In this document: positions 45,910 to 54,624 of the stretch, in pieces | Position numbering within the stretch: the stretch's first letter is position 1 | Layout of the letters: each line of letters starts with the position of its first letter | Assembly (NCBI GenBank): GCA_026416815.1 | Contig: JAOAEJ010000080.1 | Span: 62,001-126,000, forward strand | Reading direction: 5' to 3' | Source: Clostridia bacterium | Lineage (GTDB): Bacteria > Bacillota > Clostridia > Acetivibrionales > DSM-2933 | Length of the DNA: 64,000 bases | The notes under the pieces: generated by a model | Told to the model about the DNA's origin: nothing | Databases searched by the model: none | What the model saw: only the letters and a program-made list of their open reading frames with translations | Translations under genes and position numbers: made by a program

Positions 45910-47157
45910 ATGAAAAGCCAGATAAGAGATATAAACCTAGCGGAGTCGGGAAGACAAAAGATAGAATGGGTTAGAAAAAATATGCCGATTTTAAGAAGTC
46001 TGGAGGATGAATTTGCACAGACAAAGCCTTTTAGCGGAGTAAGAGTTACAGTATCAGTTCATCTGGAGGCTAAGACTGCATATTTGTCAAAACTGTTGGC
46101 TATCGGCGGCGGTGAGGTATCGGTTACCGGAAGTAACCCTTTGTCTACTCAGGACGATATAGCAGCAGCTCTTGCAGCAGATGGGCTGGATGTTTATGCA
46201 TGGTATAATTCTACTCCCGAGGAATATCATGAGCATTTAAACCTTGCTCTTGGATACAAGCCAAATATCATTATTGATGATGGCGGAGACCTGGTTCATA
46301 TGGTGCATACAAAGCGTAGAGAACTTCTTCCTCATATTATGGGAGGTTGTGAAGAAACTACTACCGGTGTAATAAGGCTTAAGGCTATGGAAAAAGAAGG
46401 CGTTCTGGCGTTCCCGATGATGGCGGTCAATAATGCGTACTGCAAGTACCTTTTTGATAACAGATATGGTACCGGACAATCGGTATGGGATGGTATAAAC
46501 AGGACTACCAATCTGGTTGTAGCAGGTAAAAATGTGGTGGTAATCGGTTACGGATGGTGCGGAAAAGGTATAGCCATGAGGGCTAAAGGGTTCGGCGCTA
46601 ACGTAATTATATGTGAAATAGATCCGATAAAAGCCGCAGAAGCTATTATGGACGGCTATAAGGTGATGAAAATGGATGATGCTGCTAAGCACGGGGATAT
46701 ATATATAACCGTAACAGGTTGCAAGGATGTTATAACAGGAGGCCATTATAAGGTAATAAAGGATGGGGCAATCCTTTGTAATGCGGGACATTTCGACGTA
46801 GAAATAAATATTCCTGAGCTGGAAAGTATGGCTGTAGAGAAGCAGGAGCAGAGAAAAAACATCATGGGGTATAAAATGTCTGATGGCAGATGGATAAATC
46901 TCCTTGCGGAAGGACGTCTTGTAAACCTAGCTGCCGGAGACGGACATCCTGCTGAAGTTATGGACATGAGCTTTGCACTTCAAGCCTTAAGTGCCGAATA
47001 TGTACTTAATAACTACAGGAAGCTAGGCAATAAGGTCGTGGATATACCTGCAGAAATCGATAACAAAGTAGCGATGATGAAGCTAAAAGCATGGGATGTG
47101 AGCATTGATAAGCTGTCAGAGGAACAGAAAAAATACCTGGAAAGCTGGGCAGAATAA
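45910..47157 (+). CDS. ahcY: S-adenosylhomocysteinase
   Basis: A 415-residue NAD-dependent enzyme that splits S-adenosylhomocysteine into adenosine and homocysteine, removing the product inhibitor of methyltransferases. Visible signatures are TVSVHLEAKTAYL, SNPLSTQDD, the NAD-binding VVIGYGWCGKG (about 212-222), and DVEINIPELE and GHPAEVMDMSF near the C-terminus. The length matches the shorter archaeal/Thermotoga-type form lacking the long eukaryotic insert. It is in an operon with PNP; the terminator is right after the stop. Confidence 0.97.
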   Translation: MKSQIRDINLAESGRQKIEWVRKNMPILRSLEDEFAQTKPFSGVRVTVSVHLEAKTAYLSKLLAIGGGEVSVTGSNPLSTQDDIAAALAADGLDVYAWYNSTPEEYHEHLNLALGYKPNIIIDDGGDLVHMVHTKRRELLPHIMGGCEETTTGVIRLKAMEKEGVLAFPMMAVNNAYCKYLFDNRYGTGQSVWDGINRTTNLVVAGKNVVVIGYGWCGKGIAMRAKGFGANVIICEIDPIKAAEAIMDGYKVMKMDDAAKHGDIYITVTGCKDVITGGHYKVIKDGAILCNAGHFDVEINIPELESMAVEKQEQRKNIMGYKMSDGRWINLLAEGRLVNLAAGDGHPAEVMDMSFALQALSAEYVLNNYRKLGNKVVDIPAEIDNKVAMMKLKAWDVSIDKLSEEQKKYLESWAE

Positions 47158-47196
47158 AAAATAGTCTGAAAGGTTTGGCCTTTCAGACTATTTTTT
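47156..47196 (+). terminator. Terminator after ahcY
   Basis: Perfect 18-bp stem AAAAAATAGTCTGAAAGG/CCTTTCAGACTATTTTTT with a 5-base loop. Confidence 0.93.
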
Positions 47197-47314
47197 ATTC
47201 TTGTTAGCTGTATAAATGTACTTGGTTGTAAATTGATGAATATAAAAGTATTTAACGGTTGATAATTAAATTTGGTTATTATATAATAGGCTTGGAAAAA
47301 ATGGGGTGTTAATG

Positions 47315-48118
47315 ATGGAGAAAGAAATTCTTACTATGGAGGAAGCAGCCGAGCTTTTCGGGGTAAGTGTCAAAACATTCATAAAACTGCTGAAGGAAGA
47401 GAAAGTACCTGCCAGAAAGATAGGCAGGGAATGGCGTTTTAGCAGGAATGCGTTGATAGATTGGCTATCCTCAGGAGATTCCCAGGCCTATTCTGCCAGT
47501 GAAGGTGACCCAAGAGATTTTTTTGATGAGGTAGCACCGGAATGGGAGGAGATTAGGAAGAGTTATTATGATGAATCAATAAAGAACAGCCTTATAAACC
47601 TTAATATACTGGATAAAAATATGACCGTTATAGATTTGGGTGCAGGAGATGGTTATATATCCAGGGCTATTGCAAAGTTTGTAAAAAAAGTTTTAGCTGT
47701 TGATATCTCCAGAGAAATGCTGAAGGAACTCAAAAAAAAGGCTAAAGAGAGCAGTATCAGGAATATTCAAACCGTAGAGAGTGATGGGCAGGAAATCCCG
47801 GTGGAAGATGAAGCTGTTGATATGGTTTGTGCCAGTATGTATCTGCACCATATGGATCAGCCTGAGGTTGCTTTGAAAGAAATATACAGGGTTATGAAAT
47901 ATGGTGGAAAGATATTTTTAGCAGACTTCTATGAACATAGGGATAGAGACATGAAAGAGAAAATGCATGATGTATGGTTAGGCTTTAAGCAGCTGCAGAT
48001 AAAAGAATGGTTAGTAAACTCAGGTTTTAGCGGCATTTGTATAGAAGACCTGCCCGAAATTACATCAAAGGATAAGAGCCTGGCAAAAAGCATATTTATA
48101 TTGACTGCTATAAAGTGA
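47315..48118 (+). CDS. HTH (excisionase/MerR-like) DNA-binding domain fused to a SAM methyltransferase
   Basis: A 267-residue protein. Residues 1-52 form an HTH_17/excisionase-type domain (LTMEEAAELFGVSVKTFIKLL ... GREWRFSR). Residues about 75-240 are a class I methyltransferase: motif I IDLGAGDGYI, VDIS at the end of beta-2, then DMVCASMYLHHM. It may regulate genes in response to SAM/SAH, or methylate something under its own control; the substrate is unknown. I chose the ATG at 47315, 6 bases after GGGGTG. The PfkB gene starts 17 bases after its stop. Confidence 0.85.
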   Translation: MEKEILTMEEAAELFGVSVKTFIKLLKEEKVPARKIGREWRFSRNALIDWLSSGDSQAYSASEGDPRDFFDEVAPEWEEIRKSYYDESIKNSLINLNILDKNMTVIDLGAGDGYISRAIAKFVKKVLAVDISREMLKELKKKAKESSIRNIQTVESDGQEIPVEDEAVDMVCASMYLHHMDQPEVALKEIYRVMKYGGKIFLADFYEHRDRDMKEKMHDVWLGFKQLQIKEWLVNSGFSGICIEDLPEITSKDKSLAKSIFILTAIK

Positions 48119-48135
48119 GTCGAAGGAGGATTTAT

Positions 48136-49071
48136 ATGGGTAAAGTCTTGGTTTGCGGTTCTATAGCTTATGACAATATAATGGATTTTCCCGGACTTTT
48201 TAAAGAACACATATTGCCTGAAAAAGTACATGCACTTAATCTGAGCTTTATGGCAAATAGCCTTAAAAGGGTTAGAGGCGGTACAGCACCCAATATAGCC
48301 TACAATCTCGCTCTTTTGGGAGAGAAGCCTGTAGCATTGGGGACAGCAGGAAAGGATTTTATCGAATATAAGGAATGGTTGATTCAAAATGGTATAGATA
48401 CAAGCTATATAAGAGTGTTTGATGATGAGTCTACTGCTACATGCTTTATCACAACTGATTTATCAAACAATCAGATTACCGGATTCTACCCGGGGGCTAT
48501 GGTCAAAGACCCGGAGATATCCTTGAAGGAACTGGATATGGGGGATATCTCACTGGTTGCTATAGCTCCCACAGACCCTGTGGCTATGACAAAATGGGTA
48601 AAGGAATGCCAGGAGCTTGGTGTACCATATCTTTATGATCCCGGTATGCAGATACCGAGACTTTCAGGGGAAGATCTGCATAGTGGTATTTTGGGAGCTG
48701 AAATAGTTATATTTAATGAATATGAATACAGTATGATGTTGGAAAAAACCGGGCTTAGCAAGGAAGAAATTATCAACAGTGTTGAGATACTGGTAGAAAC
48801 TCTTGGAGGACGTGGCTCAATTTTGAGATCGCGAAAGGACAGGGTGCATGTATCGGCAGCCAAACCTGTCAGAGTAGTCGATCCGACTGGGGCAGGGGCA
48901 GCCTATAGAGCCGGATTGATAAAGGGGTATTTTGAGAATACGTCTCTGGAAAAAGTGGGGAAATATGCAAGTGTTGCTGCGGTATATGCTGTGGAGCATA
49001 CAGGTAGTACCAGTCACAAGTACACCCTTGAAGAATTCTATGAACGCTATAATGAAAACTTTGCCGATTAG
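48136..49071 (+). CDS. PfkB-family kinase, adenosine kinase-like, with altered catalytic motif
   Basis: A 311-residue ribokinase-fold protein. The N-terminal signature KRVRGGTAPNIAYNLALLG and substrate-site residues resemble bacterial adenosine kinases, fitting the salvage neighbourhood. The second PfkB signature, normally DTxGAGD, reads DPTGAGAAYRAG: the catalytic-base aspartate is alanine (codon GCA, 48898-48900). The frame is intact around it. The protein may be inactive, sensory, or use another base. I chose the ATG at 48136 after GAAGGAGG; an upstream start would overlap the previous gene. Confidence 0.85.
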   Translation: MGKVLVCGSIAYDNIMDFPGLFKEHILPEKVHALNLSFMANSLKRVRGGTAPNIAYNLALLGEKPVALGTAGKDFIEYKEWLIQNGIDTSYIRVFDDESTATCFITTDLSNNQITGFYPGAMVKDPEISLKELDMGDISLVAIAPTDPVAMTKWVKECQELGVPYLYDPGMQIPRLSGEDLHSGILGAEIVIFNEYEYSMMLEKTGLSKEEIINSVEILVETLGGRGSILRSRKDRVHVSAAKPVRVVDPTGAGAAYRAGLIKGYFENTSLEKVGKYASVAAVYAVEHTGSTSHKYTLEEFYERYNENFAD

Positions 49072-49080
49072 TTCTTAGTT

Positions 49081-49115
49081 TCATATAGATAGGCCGCTGC
49101 AGTCTATCTATATGA
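49081..49115. other. Perfect hairpin between the PfkB and MBL genes
   Basis: 12-bp stem TCATATAGATAG/CTATCTATATGA, loop of 11, no T run. It may be a weak terminator or an RNA-processing site. Confidence 0.6.
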
Positions 49116-49129
49116 AGGTGCCTAAATAA

Positions 49130-49849
49130 ATGAACAATACTTTGCCTGCTTACGGAGAAGATTTATTAGTGTTTAGTAGCAAACTAAAGACTGCAGGTAA
49201 GTATAATGAAAACAAATTAAACATTCAGATAACAGGGATTAATAATGATATGACAAAATATATCAAAAGAATTGTATGTGGCTATACAAGTTGTTATGTG
49301 GTTGAGGCGGATGAAAGCTGTATACTTATTGATACAGGAATTTCGGAATACTGGGAGTATTTTGAGGAAAAGTTAATTTTGCGAGGTTATCTGCCCGACA
49401 AAATAAAACTCATAGTTTTAACACACGGGCATTTCGATCATTCGGGAAACACTAATTCATTGAGAAAAAAGTATGGGATAAAAGTTGCTATGCACCCAAG
49501 TGATGCTCATATGGTGGAAAAAGGGCCGTATTTAACTCAAGAACCGAAACCATTTGAGCCTGATGTGCTCCTTTATGGTGGGCAGTCGCTAAGTCAATTC
49601 GGTATGGACGCTTCGGTTATTCATCTTCCAGGGCATACACAAGGCTCAATAGGTATTATGACAGAACAGGGGGATTTTTTTGCGGGCGATATTTTTGTTA
49701 ATATTTCCAAGCCAGCACTGCCTTCCTATGCTGAAAATTATGAACAATTAATAAAAAGTGTAGAACGTTTAAAACAGCTTAGTATTAAAACAATATATCC
49801 CGGACATGGTAGAACATTTATGGCTGAAGAAATAATTGAACGTTTTTAA
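49130..49849 (+). CDS. MBL-fold metallo-hydrolase
   Basis: A 239-residue metallo-beta-lactamase superfamily protein. Metal ligands: LTHGHFDHSG (HxHxDH), a second-shell H in LPGHTQGS, D in FFAGDIF, and H in YPGHGRT. It is similar in layout to glyoxalase II-like hydrolases acting on thioesters or other small esters. The conserved core begins near residue 40 (KRIVCGYTSCYVV), so the first 40 residues may be an unusual extension, or the true start may be the ATG at about 49250; I kept 49130 because AAGGTG lies upstream. It sits within the SAH/adenosine group. Confidence 0.85.
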   Translation: MNNTLPAYGEDLLVFSSKLKTAGKYNENKLNIQITGINNDMTKYIKRIVCGYTSCYVVEADESCILIDTGISEYWEYFEEKLILRGYLPDKIKLIVLTHGHFDHSGNTNSLRKKYGIKVAMHPSDAHMVEKGPYLTQEPKPFEPDVLLYGGQSLSQFGMDASVIHLPGHTQGSIGIMTEQGDFFAGDIFVNISKPALPSYAENYEQLIKSVERLKQLSIKTIYPGHGRTFMAEEIIERF

Positions 49850-49928
49850 TGGAATTAACGTTTTGTGTTTTGTTCTAGAAAATTTTACTGAAGGTCTATT
49901 ATATAGTAAATAAGGAGTAATGAAACCA

Positions 49929-51242
49929 ATGAACATATTGCTGAAAAATATGACAATTATTACTTGTGATAATACCTCAATGCTTATAAAAAACGGGAAT
50001 ATAGGAATAGCTAACGGTATTATCGAATTTGTAAGCACTAATAATGATGAAATACAAAAGTTTGAAGCTGACAGGATAATTGATGGTAAAAACCGTATTG
50101 TTATGCCTGGACTGGTGAACTCGCACACACATGGTGCTATGACTATCCTGAGAAATTTTGCCGATGACCTGGCACTGGAAGAATGGCTTTTCAAAAAGAT
50201 ATTCCCGGCTGAGGGTACACTGACACCGGAGGATGTCTATGGGGGTACGATGCTTGCAATGGCTGAGATGATTAAATCCGGTACAACTGCTTTTGCAGAT
50301 ATGTACCTCCATATGGAAGATGTGGCAAAAGCAGTAGTAGAAGCAGGTATAAGGGCAAACCTCTGTAGGACGCCGTTTAAGCTAAATTCCGGTGGAAAAG
50401 CTGTATTGATTGATGATAGACAGGGGTGTATAGAATATCATAGAAATCTACATAATGCAGCAAACGGAAGAATAAAGGTATACGTAGAAATACACTCTAC
50501 ATATTTGTTTGATGAACAAGCACTAAAGGATGCTGCCGAGCTAGCAAAACAGTTAAATACAGGTATTCACACCCATCTTTTGGAGACAACTGGAGAGCTG
50601 GAATTCAGTATAAATAAATATGGAATGAATTCTGCTGAGATTTACGAAAAATGTGGTGTGTTTGATGTGCCTACACTAGCTGCCCACTGTGTGCATTTAA
50701 AGGACAGCGATATAGAGGTCTTAAAACTGAAAGGGGTAAATGTTGCCCATAACCCGACAAGTAATTTAAAACTGGGTAGCGGTATTGCAAGAATACCCGA
50801 TATGCTTGAGAAGGGAATAAACATATGCCTTGGGACTGATGGTACTGCGAGCAATAATAATCTTAATATGTTTGAAGAAATGCATATTGCAGCCTTACTA
50901 CACAAAGGGGTTCATATGAACCCGGTATTAATAAATGCTAAAGAAACAATTAAAATGGCTACTGTAAACGGTGCTAAGGCGATAGGGTTTGATGGTGAGA
51001 CTGGAGTTATCAAAAAGGGGATGAAGGCTGATCTGATAATATTGGATGTTGATAAGCCTCATCTGTGTCCTATGAACGATCCGGTATCCGCTGTTGTGTA
51101 TTCAGCTCAAGCATCGGATGTTGATACTGTTATCATAGATGGAAATATACTGATGGAAAATCGGCAGTTAAAAACTATAGATGAGGAATTGGTTAAATAT
51201 AAAGTAAAGCAAATTGCTGAAAAAAGACTGAATAGAGATTGA
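49929..51242 (+). CDS. mtaD: Amidohydrolase, MTA/SAH/adenosine deaminase type
   Basis: A 437-residue TIM-barrel metal enzyme. Metal ligands: VNSHTHGA (about 63-66), HTHLLET, AHCVHL and LGTDGTASNN; the characteristic RNFADDLALEEWL segment also matches 5-methylthioadenosine/S-adenosylhomocysteine deaminases. Deamination of adenosine, MTA or SAH to the inosine analogue would supply 6-oxopurine nucleoside to the PNP encoded at 45042. I chose the ATG at 49929, 11 bases after TAAGGAG, since the ATG at 49920 is only 2 bases from it. Terminator downstream. Confidence 0.9.
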   Translation: MNILLKNMTIITCDNTSMLIKNGNIGIANGIIEFVSTNNDEIQKFEADRIIDGKNRIVMPGLVNSHTHGAMTILRNFADDLALEEWLFKKIFPAEGTLTPEDVYGGTMLAMAEMIKSGTTAFADMYLHMEDVAKAVVEAGIRANLCRTPFKLNSGGKAVLIDDRQGCIEYHRNLHNAANGRIKVYVEIHSTYLFDEQALKDAAELAKQLNTGIHTHLLETTGELEFSINKYGMNSAEIYEKCGVFDVPTLAAHCVHLKDSDIEVLKLKGVNVAHNPTSNLKLGSGIARIPDMLEKGINICLGTDGTASNNNLNMFEEMHIAALLHKGVHMNPVLINAKETIKMATVNGAKAIGFDGETGVIKKGMKADLIILDVDKPHLCPMNDPVSAVVYSAQASDVDTVIIDGNILMENRQLKTIDEELVKYKVKQIAEKRLNRD

Positions 51243-51252
51243 AAAAGATATG

Positions 51253-51286
51253 AAAAAAACCGTGGTTTTACATCACGGTTTTTTTA
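51253..51286 (+). terminator. Terminator after the deaminase gene
   Basis: AAAAAAACCGTG/CACGGTTTTTTT stem. Confidence 0.9.
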
Positions 51287-51309
51287 CATCTATCATAATG
51301 CTAAAAAAG

Positions 51310-51346
51310 GGCAAAAAAAAGTCCCGTCCAGAAACTGTTACGGGAT
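51310..51346 (-). terminator. Minus-strand terminator of a possible small RNA
   Basis: Minus strand: AATCCCGT ... ACGGGACT followed by seven T. No minus-strand gene lies upstream, so it must end a short transcript if it is used. Confidence 0.5.
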
Positions 51347-51428
51347 TTAGGGGAGTATAGTTAATACTCACTTATATAGTATATTTTTTCGATAAAAAAT
51401 TCAAGTATTCGACTTGTTCTATTTTACG

Positions 51429-51463
51429 CACACTGTTCAACATGTATGAACAGTGTGTTTTTG
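51429..51463 (+). terminator. Orphan plus-strand terminator
   Basis: Perfect 11-bp stem CACACTGTTCA/TGAACAGTGTG followed by TTTTT, with no gene immediately upstream on this strand. Confidence 0.7.
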
Positions 51464-51561
51464 CAGCGCATAGACCGCAAATAGAACGAACTTGATTTGG
51501 CAAGTATAGTTATTGATAGAAATCGATACGGTATGATATGATTTATGTAAACTGCGTATTT

Positions 51562-51735
51562 ATAGAGGTAGAGGTGGATCAAACAGGAGTAGATAAGTAG
51601 AGGGATAAGGGATACCGTAGACACTTATTGAAAGGGAATGATTCCGAAGGCCGGATTTTCTCTTGGGTCTGTGCTTGGTTGCTTGGTTAACAGCCTGGTA
51701 ATTGTCACTGCGAGTAGTGGAGAGCTATCTGATTC
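51562..51735 (+). promoter_or_regulatory. Lysine riboswitch (L box)
   Basis: The conserved L-box segments occur in order: GGTAGAGGTGG (P1/loop-E side), CAGGAGTA, GAAAGGGAATG, CCGAAGGCCGG, TCTTGGGTCTG and GGAGAGCTATCTG closing P1. A terminator follows at 51760. Lysine binding is expected to favour termination, lowering expression of the two downstream genes. Confidence 0.93.
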
Positions 51736-51759
51736 TAATTCAAGCTTACTATTACTGTG

Positions 51760-51791
51760 CGGGCGACTGGTATATTCCAATCGCCTTTATT
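51760..51791 (+). terminator. Riboswitch expression-platform terminator
   Basis: GGCGACTGG/CCAATCGCC stem with a 6-base loop and a T-rich tail, 40 bases before the FAD-protein start. Confidence 0.85.
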
Positions 51792-51829
51792 GTTTGCAGT
51801 CTGATATCTAAATTATTGGGGAGAATGAT

Positions 51830-53113
51830 ATGGTAAGAGTTGTTGTTGTTGGTGGTGGCTGGGCAGGGTGTGCAGCGGCTATCAGTGCCCGCAAGGCCGG
51901 TGGGGATGTTATATTGCTTGAAAGAACCGATATGCTTCTGGGTACAGGGTTGGTTGGTGGCATTATGAGGAATAACGGTAGGTTTACTGCAGCTGAAGAA
52001 ATGATTGCTATGGGCGGTGGTGATTTGTTTACGCTTTGTGACAATAGTTCAAGGCATAAAAACATAGAATTTCCAGGGCACAAGCATGCAAGCCTTTATG
52101 ATATAGCCGTTATTCACGGGAGTGTTATGAACCTTCTTGATGAGTATGGAATAAAGGTGTTGTTTAAAAAAAGAATAAGCAAAGTTGCAATGAAAAATGA
52201 ATCCATAATAAATGTTCAGGATGAGGACGGCAATATATTTAAAGGTGATGTATTTATCGACGCTACAGGAACTGCCGGGCCTATGAACAATTGTATGAAG
52301 TATGGTAATGGTTGTGCAATGTGCATATTAAGATGTCCAAGCTACGGCGGCAGGGTAAGTCTTGCAGGATTAGCCGGAGTTACCGAACTCGTTGGTAGGA
52401 GGCCTGATGGATCATATGGTGCAATGAGTGGCTCGTGCAAGCTTTATAAGGAGTCACTTTCACAGGAAATTCAGTATAAATTAAATAAAAAGGGTGTTGC
52501 TGTTATACCCATTCCCGAAGGACTCATTGAAGACCATCTTGGAGTTAAAGCATGCCAGCAGTATGCGCTGAAAGAGTTTAAAGACAATATTATACTACTG
52601 GATACCGGACATGCGAAATTAATGGCTCCTTATTATGATATTGAGATACTAAGAAAGATACCCGGGTTTGAAAACGCTAGATACGAAGATCCTTATGCTG
52701 GAGGTAAAGGAAATTCCATGAGGTATTTTGCGATGTCCCCAAGGGATAATTGCATGAGGGTAGAAGGGGTAACCAATTTGTTTTGTTGCGGCGAAAAGGC
52801 AGGGCTTCTTGTTGGACATACCGAGGCTATCGTTACGGGAACATTAGCCGGACATAACAGTGTAAGATTTGGGATAGGACAGGAAGTGGTTGAAATATCC
52901 ACTTCGTTGGCAGTAGGAGATGCTATAGATTACGTAAATAAAGCAATGACTACAGAAGAAGGCATGGGCAAAAAGTACACATTTTCAGGCTCGGTCTACT
53001 TCGAACGTATGAAAAAGCTGTGCCTATATACCACCGATGTGAGTGAAGTAATGCGTAGAGTGGAACGGGCAAAGGCATTAAATATATTTTCCAATAGAAT
53101 AGTAAGAGATTGA
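51830..53113 (+). CDS. FAD-dependent oxidoreductase under lysine-riboswitch control
   Basis: A 427-residue flavoprotein with an N-terminal FAD-binding Rossmann motif GGGWAG (8-13), acidic end of beta-2 (LLERTD), DATGTAG (145-150) as in GidA/TrmFO-like FAD proteins, and a C-terminal FAD-closing segment NLFCCGEKAGLLVGHTEA. Four cysteines at 155, 162, 165 and 169 (CxxCxxxC within NGCAMCILRCP) could bind an Fe-S cluster or be redox-active. The lysine riboswitch points to a role in lysine (or diaminopimelate-related) metabolism, but the reaction is unknown. GGGGAGA precedes the ATG; the transporter follows after 39 bases. Confidence 0.85.
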   Translation: MVRVVVVGGGWAGCAAAISARKAGGDVILLERTDMLLGTGLVGGIMRNNGRFTAAEEMIAMGGGDLFTLCDNSSRHKNIEFPGHKHASLYDIAVIHGSVMNLLDEYGIKVLFKKRISKVAMKNESIINVQDEDGNIFKGDVFIDATGTAGPMNNCMKYGNGCAMCILRCPSYGGRVSLAGLAGVTELVGRRPDGSYGAMSGSCKLYKESLSQEIQYKLNKKGVAVIPIPEGLIEDHLGVKACQQYALKEFKDNIILLDTGHAKLMAPYYDIEILRKIPGFENARYEDPYAGGKGNSMRYFAMSPRDNCMRVEGVTNLFCCGEKAGLLVGHTEAIVTGTLAGHNSVRFGIGQEVVEISTSLAVGDAIDYVNKAMTTEEGMGKKYTFSGSVYFERMKKLCLYTTDVSEVMRRVERAKALNIFSNRIVRD

Positions 53114-53152
53114 TATAGATAAATTAATTATTAACTTAGGGGGATTATCTAA

Positions 53153-54520
53153 ATGAGCCTGGGTGTGCTCCATTTCATTTACATTGCGATTGTGCTAATA
53201 GTCATTATAACAATGGCCTTTAAAAAGGATATTGTACTACCTTGTATCATAGGGCTTTTTTTTATGGGGTTTGCTGCAAGCGGAAGCCTATTAGAAGGGA
53301 TTCAAGTTATATACAACTCACTTATCGCGGCAGGTGGGGAATTTTGGGGAATAATAGTCATTATCTCACTGGTAGTAGCCATGTCTAAAGCTTTGCAGGA
53401 TATGGGGGCCGATGAGGTGATGATGAGCCCTATAAAAAAATTAATGGTAAACCGAAGTGCAGCATTTTGGCTGCTTGGTATAGTAATGCTCTTTGTTTCA
53501 TGGTTTATATGGCCATCTCCGGCAGTTGCCTTAGTAGGGGCCATAATGCTTCCCGCTGCAATGAGAGCAGGGCTTCCGGCTATATGGGCTGCAGCGGCAA
53601 TGAATTTGTTTGGCCATGGTATAGGCCTTTCCGGAGACTACTTCATTCAGGGTGCTCCGTCTATAACAGCTAAGGCAGCAGGTATCCAAAATTCTTTTGA
53701 TATAATAACTGCAAGCTTACCTCTATGGGCGACTATGAGTGTAGTTACAGTGGTTACCGCATTTATTATGATGAGGAAAGAATTAAAAGGTAATGTATGC
53801 TTGGTTGCGCAGAGTGATGACACGGACAAAACAAGAAAAAAACCTACTTTTGGTACTTATTTTGTTTCAATAATTACTCCTTTGGTATTTATAGCAAATA
53901 TGATAATAATGTATGTATATAAGCTTAAAGGCGGGGAGGCGACTGCACTTGTAGGTGGGACGGCTGTTTTGGTTATGACAGTTGTAGCGGTTATCCAACA
54001 TAAATTTGTAGACTCCTTAGATAAGGTTACCGACTATATAAGGGAAGGCTTTATGTTTGGTATAAAGATATTCGCTCCTGTAGTAGTAATCGGAGCGTTC
54101 TTTTTCATGGGAAGTGAAAGTACTGCTAAGGCTATATTGGGAAGTGGAGCTACAGGGCTCCTATCCGATATAGGAATATATATTTCCAATCTAGTTCCTA
54201 TTTCAAAGGTTTCAGTTATTATAACCCAGGCTGTAATCGGTGGTATAACCGGACTCGACGGCTCGGGATTTGCAGGACTTCCTCTTGTAGGGTCACTTGC
54301 GCAGACATTTTCTACAGCTGTCCCTATAAGTAAGGCTGGATTGGGAGCGTTAGGCCAAATAACTGCAGTATGGGTAGGTGGAGGTACAATAATACCCTGG
54401 GGCGTAATTCCTGTAGCAGCTATATGTAATGTAAATCCTATAGACCTTGCAAAGAAGAACCTTATCCCGGTAATGGTAGGATTTGTGGCAACTATAATAG
54501 TGGCGATCCTTATATTATAA
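53153..54520 (+). CDS. Membrane transporter of the ion-transporter type under lysine-riboswitch control
   Basis: A 455-residue protein with about 11-12 hydrophobic segments and two helical-hairpin-like regions (GDYFIQGAPS near 165 and GITGLDGSGFAGLPLVGS near 370), consistent with two-fold repeated ion-coupled transporters. It shares the riboswitch with the FAD protein, so lysine or a lysine-derived compound is the likely cargo, analogous to the LysW/YvsH lysine transporters controlled by L boxes in other Firmicutes. The exact family is not certain from reading. The start has TTAGGGGGA upstream. Confidence 0.8.
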   Translation: MSLGVLHFIYIAIVLIVIITMAFKKDIVLPCIIGLFFMGFAASGSLLEGIQVIYNSLIAAGGEFWGIIVIISLVVAMSKALQDMGADEVMMSPIKKLMVNRSAAFWLLGIVMLFVSWFIWPSPAVALVGAIMLPAAMRAGLPAIWAAAAMNLFGHGIGLSGDYFIQGAPSITAKAAGIQNSFDIITASLPLWATMSVVTVVTAFIMMRKELKGNVCLVAQSDDTDKTRKKPTFGTYFVSIITPLVFIANMIIMYVYKLKGGEATALVGGTAVLVMTVVAVIQHKFVDSLDKVTDYIREGFMFGIKIFAPVVVIGAFFFMGSESTAKAILGSGATGLLSDIGIYISNLVPISKVSVIITQAVIGGITGLDGSGFAGLPLVGSLAQTFSTAVPISKAGLGALGQITAVWVGGGTIIPWGVIPVAAICNVNPIDLAKKNLIPVMVGFVATIIVAILIL

Positions 54521-54585
54521 TTTTAGTGGACTGGTCTTAGTGTCACTCGATGCATATATACCTGCTGCTTACGATAGTGATTGTA

Positions 54586-54594
54586 TGTTATAAT
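54586..54594 (+). promoter_or_regulatory. Extended -10 promoter candidate
   Basis: TGTTATAAT matches the TGnTATAAT extended -10. No good -35 is visible. It would place P1 copy 2 inside the 5' leader of the small zinc-ribbon gene. Confidence 0.4.
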
Positions 54595-54624
54595 ATTTAA
54601 AAGTTATAAACTGCAATACACATA

